The notes beneath the pieces were generated by a model. It was not told the origin of the DNA and ran no database searches. It saw only the letters and a list, made by a program, of their open reading frames with translations. Made by a program: the position numbers and the translations under genes. From contig NZ_LN879502.1 in the NCBI RefSeq assembly GCF_001499655.1, positions 2,108,001 to 2,172,000 of the forward strand: 64,000 bases of DNA. Reading direction: 5' to 3'. Origin of the DNA: Candidatus Protochlamydia naegleriophila (GTDB lineage Bacteria > Chlamydiota > Chlamydiia > Chlamydiales > Parachlamydiaceae). This document shows positions 9,566 to 18,766 of this stretch, one piece after another (the stretch's first letter is position 1; each line of letters starts with the position of its first letter).

Positions 9566-9676
9566 CTCTGTTTCTCAAAAAAGATAGTAATAAAATAGTG
9601 AATCACTCATTTTGTGGTGCAGGGCTTTAAAGCAAAGAGTTCTTGCAAGACATGTTGATACGAAGGAGAAGACAGA

Positions 9677-10267
9677 ATGGGAAAAATCGCTGAAAGTGAC
9701 TTAAAGCAACTGTTTAGTGAAGCCCGCACATTTACTTCATGGCAGCCAAAAACTGTGGAAGATTCCATTTTACATGAGATCTATGAAATGATGAAATGGG
9801 GTCCAACGAGTGCCAATAGCTGCCCTGTTCGCATTCTTTTTGTCAAAAGCCAAGAGGGAAAAGAAAAGCTGATTCCATGTCTTTCTCCTGGCAATGTAGA
9901 AAAGGTCAAAGCAGCTCCTGTAACGGCGATCATAGCCATGGATGAAGAATTCTATAATCAGCTCCCGAAACTTGCCCCTCATAACCCTGCATTTAAAGAG
10001 ACCTTTGCCTCTAACGCAAAGCTTGCCAAAGAAACAGCCTTTCGCAATAGCTCGTTGCAAGGAGCGTATTTCATTATAGCGACTCGGGCGATGGGACTCG
10101 ATTGCGGCCCCATGTCCGGCTTTAACAATCAAAAATTAGACGAGGCCTTTTTTTCAGGCACTTCTCTAAAATCGAACTTCCTCTGCAATATTGGCTATGG
10201 CAATCGCGACCAGCTTCACCCAAGAGCTCCTCGACTGAGTTTTGATGAAGCTTGCAAGATAGTCTAA
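9677..10267 (+). CDS. Nitroreductase-family protein, RutE/malonic semialdehyde reductase-like
   Basis: 196 aa FMN-dependent oxidoreductase. RTFTSWQPKTV, MKWGPTSANSCPVR (FMN phosphate binding) and LQGAYFIIATRAMGLDCGPMSGF match the RutE subfamily of nitroreductases, which reduce malonic semialdehyde to 3-hydroxypropionate in pyrimidine degradation. No other rut genes are visible, so a general NAD(P)H:quinone or nitro reductase role is equally possible. AAGGAGA lies 7 nt before the ATG. Confidence 0.85.
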   Translation: MGKIAESDLKQLFSEARTFTSWQPKTVEDSILHEIYEMMKWGPTSANSCPVRILFVKSQEGKEKLIPCLSPGNVEKVKAAPVTAIIAMDEEFYNQLPKLAPHNPAFKETFASNAKLAKETAFRNSSLQGAYFIIATRAMGLDCGPMSGFNNQKLDEAFFSGTSLKSNFLCNIGYGNRDQLHPRAPRLSFDEACKIV

Positions 10268-10367
10268 CCCAAGCAGAGCGCTCTTTCACAAAATAGGATG
10301 ACTCTCGTTTACGGCAAAGGTAGCCCCTTTTCGGACCTGCTATTGCATTCAAAAGCCGTCAAGTGGG

Positions 10368-10760
10368 CTAGGCTCCCCGCTTTGGATCTCCAGCAGCTTT
10401 TAAGAGCGCCAACTCTTCATTGGTAAACACCTCTGACCGCGTCAAGAAGCGAATCCCTTCTGGAGCTTCTAAGGAAAACCCGCTCCCGCGCCCTGGAACA
10501 ACATCAATGATTAAACGCGTATGGGACCAATAGTCGAATTGGGGACCGCTGATATAAAAAGGAGCGCCAGCAACCTCACCCAGGAAGACATCTTGTGCAC
10601 CCACTTTAAATTCCCCCAAAGGATAGCACATGGGAGAGCTGCCATCACAGCATCCTCCAGACTGATGAAAAAAAAGGGGGCCGTGGATCTTTTCTAGTTT
10701 TTTGATCCACTCTTCAGCCTCTTTAGTAGCAATAACCCTTTTAGGCAGTTCCGTACGCAT
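10368..10760 (-). CDS. DUF779 family protein
   Basis: 130 aa. The diagnostic segment HQSGGCCDGSSPMC (about residues 32-45) with paired cysteines, then YISGPQFDYWSHTRLIIDV and GRGSGFSLEAPEG, identifies DUF779. These proteins are nearly always encoded next to aldehyde dehydrogenases of the AldB/ExaC/AcoD type, exactly as here: the gene starts 2 nt after the dehydrogenase stop. The function is unknown; the clustered Cys and His suggest metal or FeS binding. Confidence 0.9.
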   Translation of the reverse strand: MRTELPKRVIATKEAEEWIKKLEKIHGPLFFHQSGGCCDGSSPMCYPLGEFKVGAQDVFLGEVAGAPFYISGPQFDYWSHTRLIIDVVPGRGSGFSLEAPEGIRFLTRSEVFTNEELALLKAAGDPKRGA

Positions 10761-10764
10761 GCAG

Positions 10765-12285
10765 TTAGTAAAAGGCCTGGGGGTTTTCGCTGTAGCTCAC
10801 GAGCAGATTTTTGGTCTGTTGGTAATGATCTAGCATCATTTTGTGATTTTCTCGGCCGATTCCCGACAGTTTATACCCACCAAAAGCGGCATGTGCCGGA
10901 TATAGGTGATAGCAATTGGTCCATACCCTTCCAGCCTGAATGCCTCTGCCCATTCGATAGGCAATATTGATATTACGCGACCATACCCCGGCTCCTAAGC
11001 CATACAAGGTGTTGTTTGCCATTTGCAAGGCTTCACTTTCTGTTTTAAAGCTCGTGACGGCAAGGACAGGACCAAAAATTTCTTCTTGAAAAATGCGCAT
11101 GCTATTCTTTCCCTCTACAATCGTTGGCTGATAGTAGAAACCTCCTTTTAAATCGGACGGAATAGCGGCTAAATCGCCTCCAGTCAAAACTTTAGCCCCT
11201 TCTTTTTTTCCAATATCCACATAGGACTTAATCTTCTCAAGCTGATCATTGGAGGTTTGCGCTCCCATCATTGTTTCGGTATCGAGAGGATTTCCAATTT
11301 TAATCTGACGCGTGCGTTCAATAGCTTTCTCCATGAATTTCTGAAAAATGCTCTCTTGAATCAATGCTCGTGAAGGGCATGTACACACTTCTCCCTGATT
11401 CAAGGCAAACATAGTAAAACCTTCTAAAGCCTTATCCAGATAGGCATCCTCTTTTTCCATGACATCTTCAAAGAATACATTCGGCGACTTTCCTCCAAGC
11501 TCTAACGTCACAGGAATAATATTTTCAGAAGCGTACTGCATGATTAGGCGCCCTGTCGTCGTTTCTCCAGTAAATGCAATTTTGGCAATCCTCTTATTCG
11601 ACGCCAGAGGTTTGCCAGCTTCGACGCCAAATCCATTGACAATATTGACAACTCCTTCCGGGATAAGATCTTGAATCAATTCCATCAGGACTAAAATGCT
11701 TGCAGGAGTTTGTTCAGCCGGTTTTAATACTACGCAATTGCCTGCAGCTAAAGCAGGAGCCAATTTCCAAGTAGCCATTAAGATAGGGAAATTCCATGGA
11801 ATAATCTGGCCAACGACTCCAAGCGGTTCGTGAAAGTGATAAGCTATTGTATGATCATCTAACTGCGACAGTGTTCCCTCTTGCGAACGAATGCAGCCGG
11901 CAAAATAGCGGAAATGATCGATGGCAAGCGGAATATCTGCAGCTAACGACTCCCTAATCGGTTTTCCATTATCCCATGTCTCAGCCAAGGCTAACAGCTC
12001 TAAATTTTGTTCGATCCGATCAGCTATTTTATTGAGAATCACAGCTCTTGCTGCAGGAGATACTTTGCCCCATTCCGCACGAGCCTTATGAGCGGCATCG
12101 AGGGCCAATTCAATATCTTCGGCCGTCGAACGAGGTATTTCGCAAAAAACTTTCCCATCCACTGGGGAGACGTTTTCAAAGTATTGCCCTTTGGCAGGAG
12201 GAATCCACTTACCATCAATAAAGTTTCCATAGCGACTTTTAAATTGAAGCTTGGATTCTCGGGTATTGGGCTTGGCAAATAGCAT
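10765..12285 (-). CDS. NAD-dependent (acet)aldehyde dehydrogenase, AldB/ExaC type
   Basis: 506 aa, exactly the usual length for the ExaC/AldB subfamily. Landmarks are [17 protein letters not shown] (cofactor entry), [11 protein letters not shown] (catalytic Glu), [11 protein letters not shown] (catalytic Cys) and the C-terminal [21 protein letters not shown]. It oxidises short aldehydes to acids with NAD(P). The longest frame begins at 12393, but the ATG at 12285 is preceded by GAGGAGG at 8 nt and yields the canonical N-terminus. First gene of a two-gene unit with DUF779. Confidence 0.93.
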   Translation of the reverse strand: MLFAKPNTRESKLQFKSRYGNFIDGKWIPPAKGQYFENVSPVDGKVFCEIPRSTAEDIELALDAAHKARAEWGKVSPAARAVILNKIADRIEQNLELLALAETWDNGKPIRESLAADIPLAIDHFRYFAGCIRSQEGTLSQLDDHTIAYHFHEPLGVVGQIIPWNFPILMATWKLAPALAAGNCVVLKPAEQTPASILVLMELIQDLIPEGVVNIVNGFGVEAGKPLASNKRIAKIAFTGETTTGRLIMQYASENIIPVTLELGGKSPNVFFEDVMEKEDAYLDKALEGFTMFALNQGEVCTCPSRALIQESIFQKFMEKAIERTRQIKIGNPLDTETMMGAQTSNDQLEKIKSYVDIGKKEGAKVLTGGDLAAIPSDLKGGFYYQPTIVEGKNSMRIFQEEIFGPVLAVTSFKTESEALQMANNTLYGLGAGVWSRNINIAYRMGRGIQAGRVWTNCYHLYPAHAAFGGYKLSGIGRENHKMMLDHYQQTKNLLVSYSENPQAFY

Positions 12286-12759
12286 AAGACAATCCTCCTC
12301 TCCTTGCCCGCAGTGCGAATCATTTAATAAGCGCCAGATGAAACACCGCCTATTAAGTGAGGTTATAGCTTCGATGACTATTTCAACACGCAAGCAAAGA
12401 CTACTTGTTAACTTTTTTTATTTCTATATAGACCTAATCTTATTTTCATCCAAGCAAACAAAATTGCTAAACACGAACGACTCCGTCGTTTAAAACTTTC
12501 GATCTACAACAAGAAAAAACATTGCTTGCATTCGACAAGTAAATCCTTTAAATAGTTGAACTAGCAACACTGCCCGCCACACGCATTTACAGAGATTAGG
12601 AAAACAGTCGCTTTGAAGAGGTATTCATCAAACTAGCGGTTGATTCAGTCTCTTTTTCGCACTCACCCTCTTGAAGCAAGAGACATTCTTTTAGAAGACA
12701 AAGGCAAAGGCCGCAAACTAGAATCGTAAACAGCTGCGTAAATCTATTTTTATCAAACT
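12286..12759. other. Intergenic region between divergent aldehyde dehydrogenase and mhqO-like genes
   Basis: About 470 bp with no supported gene. It must hold the promoters of both divergent units. A short hydrophobic minus-strand frame near 12600-12755 has no start codon or Shine-Dalgarno and was not called. Confidence 0.6.
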
Positions 12760-13713
12760 ATGAATAAATTAATCACAGGCTTGCACCACATTACAGCTTT
12801 GGCATCCGATGCCCAAGCAAACGTCAATTTTTATGCAGGCGTTTTGGGTCTGCGACTCATAAAAAAAACGGTCAATTTTGATGCTCCCGATGTCTATCAC
12901 CTCTATTACGGGGATGAAAAGGGATCGCCTGGAACCATTCTAACTTTTTTCCCCTACCCCGGCATTCCTAAAGGCAGGCTAGGCAAAGGGCAACTAACTG
13001 CAACCTCTTTTTCCATTCCCGAATACTCTATGAATTACTGGATGAAACGCTTGAATAAGTTCCACATTCATTATGAAGGTCCGGAAGAGCGCTTTAATGA
13101 ACTTATGATTTATTTTGAAGATTACGACGGTTTAGGGCTGGAACTCGTTGCCAATAATCGAGATGAACGAGCTGGATTTACCTATGGCAATATTCCCCAA
13201 GAACACGCCATTAAAGGCTTTTATGGCATGACATTGGCTGAAGAAGGATATGAAAAAACAGCCAAACTCTTAGTCGGCCAAATGGACCACGCACTCATTG
13301 CGGAAAAAGGCAATCGCTTTCGCTATTCAGCAAGCGGCAAGCCAGGAGACTTTGTGGATATACTCTGCACTCCCGATAGTCTTAAAGGCTTAGCAGGCTA
13401 CGGAACAGTTCACCACGTGGCATTTGCAACGGCTACAGAGGCGACGCAACAACAAGCGCGTGAAAAACTATTAAAATTCGGACTCAACGTCACCCCTGTT
13501 CTTGATAGGGAATATTTCCACTCTATTTATTTTCGAGAATCAGGCGGCGTTCTTTTTGAAATTGCGACTCTTTGCCCTGGATTCACGATCGACGAATCTC
13601 TTGAGCATATCGGAGAATCTCTTAAGCTGCCGCCTTGGGAAGAAAAAAATAGGGATAGAATCGAGAATGAATTGCCTCCCATACAACTCGATATCAAGAG
13701 GTATGCAGATTGA
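12760..13713 (+). CDS. Ring-cleaving dioxygenase, MhqO/glyoxalase family
   Basis: 317 aa with two vicinal-oxygen-chelate (glyoxalase) halves. The first begins GLHHITALASDAQANVNFY with a metal-binding His, then GLRLIKKTVNFDAP and YHLYYGDEKGSPG. The second has GTVHHVAFAT and ends with the metal ligand Glu in GVLFEIAT. This matches the MhqO/MhqE/LinE-like family tied to catechol/hydroquinone and quinone-stress responses. The downstream hydrolase overlaps the stop codon, giving an mhqO-mhqD-like pair. The start has only a weak Shine-Dalgarno. Confidence 0.87.
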   Translation: MNKLITGLHHITALASDAQANVNFYAGVLGLRLIKKTVNFDAPDVYHLYYGDEKGSPGTILTFFPYPGIPKGRLGKGQLTATSFSIPEYSMNYWMKRLNKFHIHYEGPEERFNELMIYFEDYDGLGLELVANNRDERAGFTYGNIPQEHAIKGFYGMTLAEEGYEKTAKLLVGQMDHALIAEKGNRFRYSASGKPGDFVDILCTPDSLKGLAGYGTVHHVAFATATEATQQQAREKLLKFGLNVTPVLDREYFHSIYFRESGGVLFEIATLCPGFTIDESLEHIGESLKLPPWEEKNRDRIENELPPIQLDIKRYAD

Positions 13714-14330
13714 TTGCCAATGACGAAGTTTTACATCGAGGAGCGCTCATCACCCAAGCTTCCAAAGCCTTGATCTTGCTGCATGGACGCGGAGGAACGG
13801 CTCATGGAATAATGGGCCTTGCCGATTCATTCAGCACCCCTCAATTGTATATTGCGGCCCCTCAAGCCTCTCACAGTACATGGTATCCCCACAGCTTTAT
13901 AGTTGAGGAAAAACTCAATGAACCCTATCTTTCTTCTTCAATAGAAGTCGTTAAATGTTTAATAGATACGATTTCAAAGCACATTCCTCCTTCACAGACG
14001 TATCTCATGGGATTTTCTCAAGGAGCCTGCCTAGCGCTTGAAGTGGCAGCTCGTTTTGCTACTCGATATGGAGGTGTTATAGCTTTTACTGGGGGATTGA
14101 TTGGCAGCGTGATTGATGAAAAAAAATACCGCGGAGACTTCAAAGGCACGCCCATTTTCATCGGTACGAGCGATCAAGATCCCCATGTCCCATTAGAGCG
14201 CGCTCAAGAGTCTAAGACCCTCCTGGAAAAACTCGGTGCACAAGTCACCCTAAAAGTCTATCCAGGAATGGGACACACCATTAACGAAGATGAAATTGGT
14301 TGGGTCAGGCAAAACATCTTTCTGATGTAA
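13710..14330 (+). CDS. Phospholipase/carboxylesterase-type hydrolase (MhqD-like)
   Basis: 206 aa alpha/beta hydrolase. LLHGRGGTAHGIMGLA is the oxyanion region, LMGFSQGACLALE the nucleophile elbow (Ser103), GTSDQDPHVPLERA the Asp strand and YPGMGHTI the catalytic His. This subfamily accompanies MhqO-type dioxygenases. Translation apparently starts at a TTG (13710-13712) overlapping the upstream TGA as TTGA, with AGAGG about 9 nt upstream, so it is translationally coupled. The next in-frame Met would remove the oxyanion segment, which supports the TTG start. Confidence 0.85.
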   Translation: MIANDEVLHRGALITQASKALILLHGRGGTAHGIMGLADSFSTPQLYIAAPQASHSTWYPHSFIVEEKLNEPYLSSSIEVVKCLIDTISKHIPPSQTYLMGFSQGACLALEVAARFATRYGGVIAFTGGLIGSVIDEKKYRGDFKGTPIFIGTSDQDPHVPLERAQESKTLLEKLGAQVTLKVYPGMGHTINEDEIGWVRQNIFLM

Positions 14331-14366
14331 GCGCAGATTAATGTCTTGCAGCCTATGCCTAGTTAC

Positions 14367-15941
14367 TTAAGATGCGCAAGCAGGCTCTTTGCCAGCGCGC
14401 TCCTCGCCTTGCTTACCGGTTAACACAAGGAATTTTTTGCTTAAGCCAAACACAGATAAGATCCATAAACAAACAATTCCAATTGCAATCGGGGCAATGA
14501 TTGGGACAAGCTGATACAGCCCGCTACCAGAAAACAGCGTCAGCAATCCCATCTGAATATAGGAGCCAAGAGACTTCCCTCCTCTGCCACCAATGACATC
14601 AACAGCTGCCTTGCCTTTAATCTTTAGTTCCGGATCTAAAGGAATATAGGCCATTTCTTTGGTTGGATCAAACAGCGAATACTTAACAGCCTTACCGAAG
14701 GCATTTACAAACAATCCAAGAGCTACTGCAAAAATGACAAGCTCTTTATTAATCACCCCTTGTCCAATAGCATCAGCGATTTTCATTCCATCGGGTAAAA
14801 GACTATTGTTGTAATAAATGACCCCAAAGAAAATCAAAATTCCAGTGATTAGGACAACTGGTGTGATCAAAGCACAGGTGCGCCAACTAAAGGTACGCAA
14901 AAGATTGCTTCCAACCAGCATTAAAATAACAGCAATTCCCCCTGTAATGGTTGACAAACCTCCCATTACCCGATTGAACTCTACCTCTGTCGGATAAGCA
15001 ACTTTAATCTGCCCTTTCCAGACCCCCTCGAATAAGTTGATGGAAACCCCATAAGCAAGCACCAAGATGGCAATTAATCCTAAATAAGGAGAATTCAGAA
15101 TAAATTTGAAACTTTCTAACATGGAAAGCTTGGCCCTCTTCTTTTTACCTTCTCCCATAGCTTCAGGGTCATAATAGCGGCGGTCTGTTAAGACATAACG
15201 ATTCATCCAATAAAAGGTCGAAAGAAGAATAACACCTGCGACAATGACAAACGCCATTAAATATTGCAGCATCAAGCCAGTTGATTCGTTGCGGCTCAAC
15301 CCTAGATTATGGATGGAATGCGAAACAAAAATGACGGCCGGGCCGGAAAGCAATAAGCCGAAGTTGCCAAGAAAGCCAAACATACCATAAAAGCGGCGAG
15401 CTTCCTTAATAGGCGTAATGGCATTGGCAAATTGCCAAAATAGTAGCGATAGAATGGCACTTCCCCATAGTTCCGATAAAATGTAGAATAACGTGTAAGT
15501 CCAGTTCCCTATTAATGGAATCATCCATTTGATGCTTGGATAGATCTGTTGATAACTTTGAATACTCTCCAAGCTCATATGGAGAGAGTCAACAAATGGA
15601 TAGATGCAATATGGATAGCCTCCAAAGAAAATGAGGAATGGCAGAGCCGTCACATAAAATAATCCTTCACGATTAAATACGTTAGCCGCTTTGGTGTAAA
15701 GGAGCATAAATAGCACGGCTGAAATAGTTACTCCAATGCCTTTGGCGAAGGCTAAACTTTCAGCGCCGGCTCCTGGTGCATTCACCAGAATGGCATCTTT
15801 GGTATCACGTAAAACTGTGTAAATAAACAGAATGCAAAACATCATGATACCCATAGGGAGGAACTTTTTCACCTCGTCCGAGTGAATCGGCCACAGAAGC
15901 TTGCGCCACCCTAAAAACTCTTGTTCATTTTTTTGCGACAT
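14367..15941 (-). CDS. ATP/ADP translocase (NTT/Tlc family nucleotide transporter)
   Basis: 524 aa with about 11-12 hydrophobic segments. The N-terminal part with FLPMGIMMFCILFIYTVLRD and TKDAILVNAPGAGAE is the hallmark of the bacterial/plastid NTT family, as is DPTKEMAYIPLDPE in the C-terminal half. These inner-membrane carriers exchange bacterial ADP for host ATP or import other nucleotides. They are typical of Chlamydiae and Rickettsiales. Sequence resembles the ATP/ADP exchanger class, but environmental chlamydiae carry several isoforms and transport specificity is not certain. AAGGA lies 7 nt before the ATG. Confidence 0.95.
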   Translation of the reverse strand: MSQKNEQEFLGWRKLLWPIHSDEVKKFLPMGIMMFCILFIYTVLRDTKDAILVNAPGAGAESLAFAKGIGVTISAVLFMLLYTKAANVFNREGLFYVTALPFLIFFGGYPYCIYPFVDSLHMSLESIQSYQQIYPSIKWMIPLIGNWTYTLFYILSELWGSAILSLLFWQFANAITPIKEARRFYGMFGFLGNFGLLLSGPAVIFVSHSIHNLGLSRNESTGLMLQYLMAFVIVAGVILLSTFYWMNRYVLTDRRYYDPEAMGEGKKKRAKLSMLESFKFILNSPYLGLIAILVLAYGVSINLFEGVWKGQIKVAYPTEVEFNRVMGGLSTITGGIAVILMLVGSNLLRTFSWRTCALITPVVLITGILIFFGVIYYNNSLLPDGMKIADAIGQGVINKELVIFAVALGLFVNAFGKAVKYSLFDPTKEMAYIPLDPELKIKGKAAVDVIGGRGGKSLGSYIQMGLLTLFSGSGLYQLVPIIAPIAIGIVCLWILSVFGLSKKFLVLTGKQGEERAGKEPACAS

Positions 15942-16017
15942 AAGGGATCCTTCATTATAATATATAAAAAATACTTAAATTTTGTTGAAAAATGCTTCCG
16001 ATTGAAAGCTGAAGTGT

Positions 16018-16824
16018 TTACATCTCCTTAACCTGAGAAGCCAACTCTTCCCAGCGAGATTCAAAGTCACTTGCAGAAACCGGGATACTTGGATAGTTTT
16101 GAGCGCCTGTAAAATGCAACCCGATAAAGTCGATCGAGAGATCATGCCCATGAATGGCCTCTTCGACACTTTTTAAGTTTTCTTCGCGGTCATCAATAAA
16201 AATGATTTTTTTAGGGTGAAACCGAGCCATCTCAAGAAATGCAAGCAAGGCATCTCCTTTCGAAACAACCGCCCCATTAACAAATAGCACGCCATCTAGA
16301 TAGGTCGAATAATAGCCTCGATATGAGGCTAAATGATTAAATGAGATTTTGGATTTGTAAGGAGCACTTTTAGAAAAATCAATTCCAAATCTGTTCAAGA
16401 CCCCGATCCGCCATTCTTCCATATTTTTGATCGGACCAAATTCCCCTGTTAAATTCGCCGTCAATCCCATCACAGTAATTCCCCTCCGAATCAATTGCTC
16501 CAAATAAACGGGAGTATGCTCGTCGAGTAAAACAGGGGTAGAACTAATCATCATGAGACTCAAAAACTGCATGCGTTTCCCTGCCGGAATGTCTTTCATA
16601 ACCCGTTTGGCAATCGTGCTAAAACGCTTCATATTGGCCATTTGAAACGCTGGATCGCCCGGTTGAATCAAAACCATGTCGATGTCAAATAGCACTAAAG
16701 TCTGCGCATCGGCATCATCAAAATAATGAAAAATATCTTCCATTTCATCGACACGTGTAAAGCTGCTCTGACACTCAAAAGTGGAAAGGGTCAGTAAAAA
16801 GGTTAAAAAAAATAAAACTCTCAT
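16018..16824 (-). CDS. Exported DUF2608 / HAD-like protein
   Basis: 268 aa. Residues 1-20 are a signal peptide (VLFFLTFLLTLSTFECQ). The mature protein resembles HAD-superfamily hydrolases: VLFDIDMVL (motif I, DxD), GLTANLTG (motif II Thr), VVSKGDALL (motif III Lys) and IIFIDDREEN (motif IV acids). DUF2608 proteins are frequent in intracellular bacteria of amoebae. Periplasmic phosphatase activity is plausible but not shown. Lies downstream of nothing obvious; divergent from the LysR regulator at 16932. Confidence 0.8.
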   Translation of the reverse strand: MRVLFFLTFLLTLSTFECQSSFTRVDEMEDIFHYFDDADAQTLVLFDIDMVLIQPGDPAFQMANMKRFSTIAKRVMKDIPAGKRMQFLSLMMISSTPVLLDEHTPVYLEQLIRRGITVMGLTANLTGEFGPIKNMEEWRIGVLNRFGIDFSKSAPYKSKISFNHLASYRGYYSTYLDGVLFVNGAVVSKGDALLAFLEMARFHPKKIIFIDDREENLKSVEEAIHGHDLSIDFIGLHFTGAQNYPSIPVSASDFESRWEELASQVKEM

Positions 16825-16931
16825 GCTATTTCAACCGAAAATTGTTTAAAGAGTCATTTTATCTCACTTTTAGATTTAGAAAAATTTAATTAATGTTATA
16901 CTCAGCATAAGTATTACTTATAATAGAGATC

Positions 16932-17777
16932 ATGAAATTTCCGCTCAGCCTTACCTTTTTACGCTATTTTTTTAGTGCTGGCCAAGCTAAGAGCATTTCA
17001 AAAGCAGCCAAAGAAAATTTTGTGAGTCAGTCCGCTATTAGTCAAGCGATCACTAAATTGGAAGCTCTTTTGGGAAAGCAATTAATCACTCATGAGAAGA
17101 ATCGCTTTCAACTCACGAGCGACGGGGTTTTGCTGCTAGAAAAATGCAAGCAGCTCTTTACGCAGTTTGCAGAGATTGAAGATGCCTTTCACGAGGCGGA
17201 AGGGGTTTTTAAAGGAAAACTTTCCTTTGCGTGCACTCATAGTTTTGCCCTTTCATTGCTGCCACGCCATTTGGGCAGGCTTTCGCACATGTGGCCAGAC
17301 ATAGAACCTGTATTGAGATTTGGACATACAGGAACCGTTGTGGAGCTAGTTAAGAAAGGAGATGTCGATTTTGGCATTGTTCTCGACAATGAAGATTTCT
17401 CATCTTTTGATTGCAGAGAAATTTATAAGGGGGAATATCGCCTCTATCAAGCCAAGAAAACGCCAAAACAGGCCATCCAAAGATTCATCCTCAGCGAGGA
17501 ACGCAAGGAGGTCTCATTACTGCGGCGCCATTTGCATGCAGCTGGCATTGACATGAGCAGCGAAATGGAGGTATCGAGCTGGGAGGTCATTGCAAGCCTT
17601 GCCGAGCAGGGGCTGGGGATTGGATTTCTTCCTGATTATATCGTAGGGAAGAGGGCATTAGCCGTTTATGATTGTCTACTCCCCCCTATTCCCTATCGCC
17701 TTCTAGCCATTTTTTCGAAGAACAGGGCTCTGCCGCGCAATGCCAGATTGTTCATCGATTTAATGTGCGAACCTTGA
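16932..17777 (+). CDS. LysR-family transcriptional regulator
   Basis: 281 aa. Residues 1-60 form the LysR winged helix (ARNFVSQSAIS-type segment is KENFVSQSAISQAITKLEAL, then LGKQLITHEKNRFQLTSDG). Residues about 90-280 form the periplasmic-binding-like effector domain (GKLSFACTHSFALSLLP, VDFGIVLDN, LAEQGLGIGFLPDYIV). The effector is unknown. It is divergent from the DUF2608 gene, which is the usual layout for a LysR target, so that gene is the first candidate to be controlled. Confidence 0.9.
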   Translation: MKFPLSLTFLRYFFSAGQAKSISKAAKENFVSQSAISQAITKLEALLGKQLITHEKNRFQLTSDGVLLLEKCKQLFTQFAEIEDAFHEAEGVFKGKLSFACTHSFALSLLPRHLGRLSHMWPDIEPVLRFGHTGTVVELVKKGDVDFGIVLDNEDFSSFDCREIYKGEYRLYQAKKTPKQAIQRFILSEERKEVSLLRRHLHAAGIDMSSEMEVSSWEVIASLAEQGLGIGFLPDYIVGKRALAVYDCLLPPIPYRLLAIFSKNRALPRNARLFIDLMCEP

Positions 17778-18141
17778 GCTTTCTGCCTTTGCTTTTTTAT
17801 TCGAGGCCTTAAGGCCGACTGATCTTGCCCAAATAAGCACATAGGTAACACTTTCCGGCCACATAGGTCATGAAGTTGACTTTTGGAAATAGTGTTGTGA
17901 AAGGCTGGTAGGCCGACTGATTTTAGAGCCAATAGTGAGCGTCTAGCTAACTCTGGGTAACGGAATAAAAAATAATAAGAGCTCGGAGAGCTAATCTAGA
18001 TTGGTAAAACAATTCACCGAAATGCTGGAGAGAGCCGGAGGAGAATGCCGAATTGCTTATCCAGTTCGGCAAAGCCTGTAACTCATGCCCACACTCGCAA
18101 ACGCCTTATTGAGCCCTGAATAAGACTCAATAAAGCATTGC
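17778..18141. other. Intergenic region after LysR gene, with small repeats
   Basis: About 360 bp without a supported gene. It holds two imperfect copies of GGCCGACTGATYTT (near 17813 and 17911), two copies of CACATAGGT, and an 8-bp inverted repeat (TTATTGAG at 18106-18113, CTCAATAA at 18126-18133) just past the dps stop, which could act as a weak terminator. Confidence 0.45.
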
Positions 18142-18648
18142 TTAGTCGGCCCTAACGCCGGTTTCAAAGAGAAACCAGGCACGCCGCTCCGTTTCATCGA
18201 TGAAAACCTCTAAAATGCTTGTCGTGGCAACGTCTTCATGCTCTTCACAGACTTTATGGGCCTCTCGCATTCTTTGTGCTAGCTCTTGATTGTCCTGAAA
18301 CAAAACCTGAACCATCTCATGCGCACCGACATAGTCGCGGTTGTCATCTTCGATGGTCTGTAATTGTGCGATTTGCCCGATAGAGTGAATGGTCAATCCG
18401 CCGAGTTTACGCACCCGCTCCGCTAAAACATCAATCATCGCAAAGATTTGATCTGCCTGTTCATCGAATAAAACATGATAATCGCGAAAATGAGGTCCCG
18501 ACAAATGCCAATGAAAATTCTTTGTTTTAACATATAAGGCAAAGGCATCAGCAACAAGTGGATTGATGGCATGACTGATCGCCGATTCTGCTTTTACCCC
18601 TAATGCGTTAGGTGTGGCCAATTTGTTAGAAATAGTGCTATTTTTCAT
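18142..18648 (-). CDS. dps: Dps/ferritin-like DNA-protection protein
   Basis: 168 aa. The family pattern is clear: VKTKNFHWHLSGPHFRD and LFDEQADQIFAMIDVLAERVRKLGG hold the His/Asp/Glu residues of the intersubunit ferroxidase site, and ETERRAWFLF is near the C-terminus. Dps oxidises ferrous iron and protects DNA during starvation and peroxide stress. The longest frame adds 30 residues, but the ATG at 18648 has GGAGG at 6 nt and gives a normal-length Dps. Probably monocistronic. Confidence 0.92.
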   Translation of the reverse strand: MKNSTISNKLATPNALGVKAESAISHAINPLVADAFALYVKTKNFHWHLSGPHFRDYHVLFDEQADQIFAMIDVLAERVRKLGGLTIHSIGQIAQLQTIEDDNRDYVGAHEMVQVLFQDNQELAQRMREAHKVCEEHEDVATTSILEVFIDETERRAWFLFETGVRAD

Positions 18649-18766
18649 AAAGCCTCCTTCGTGATTACAATTGAGTTCATAACTCGAAAGATGCTTTACG
18701 ACAAGTTTTTTTTTAATTCCTTCACATACAATGGCCACCTCTCAGAGAGCGTAAGGTAAAAGAATC

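Noticed and set aside
12600-12756. Short hydrophobic minus-strand frame (FTILVCGLCLCLL region)
   Set aside because: No start codon or Shine-Dalgarno and it would overlap the promoter area of the divergent gene.
16932-17777. LysR controlling the nucleotide translocase
   Set aside because: No evidence beyond distance; the DUF2608 gene lies between them.
17778-18141. Small RNA or tandem element from repeated GGCCGACTGAT motifs
   Set aside because: Two imperfect copies only, with no promoter or terminator structure to support an RNA gene.
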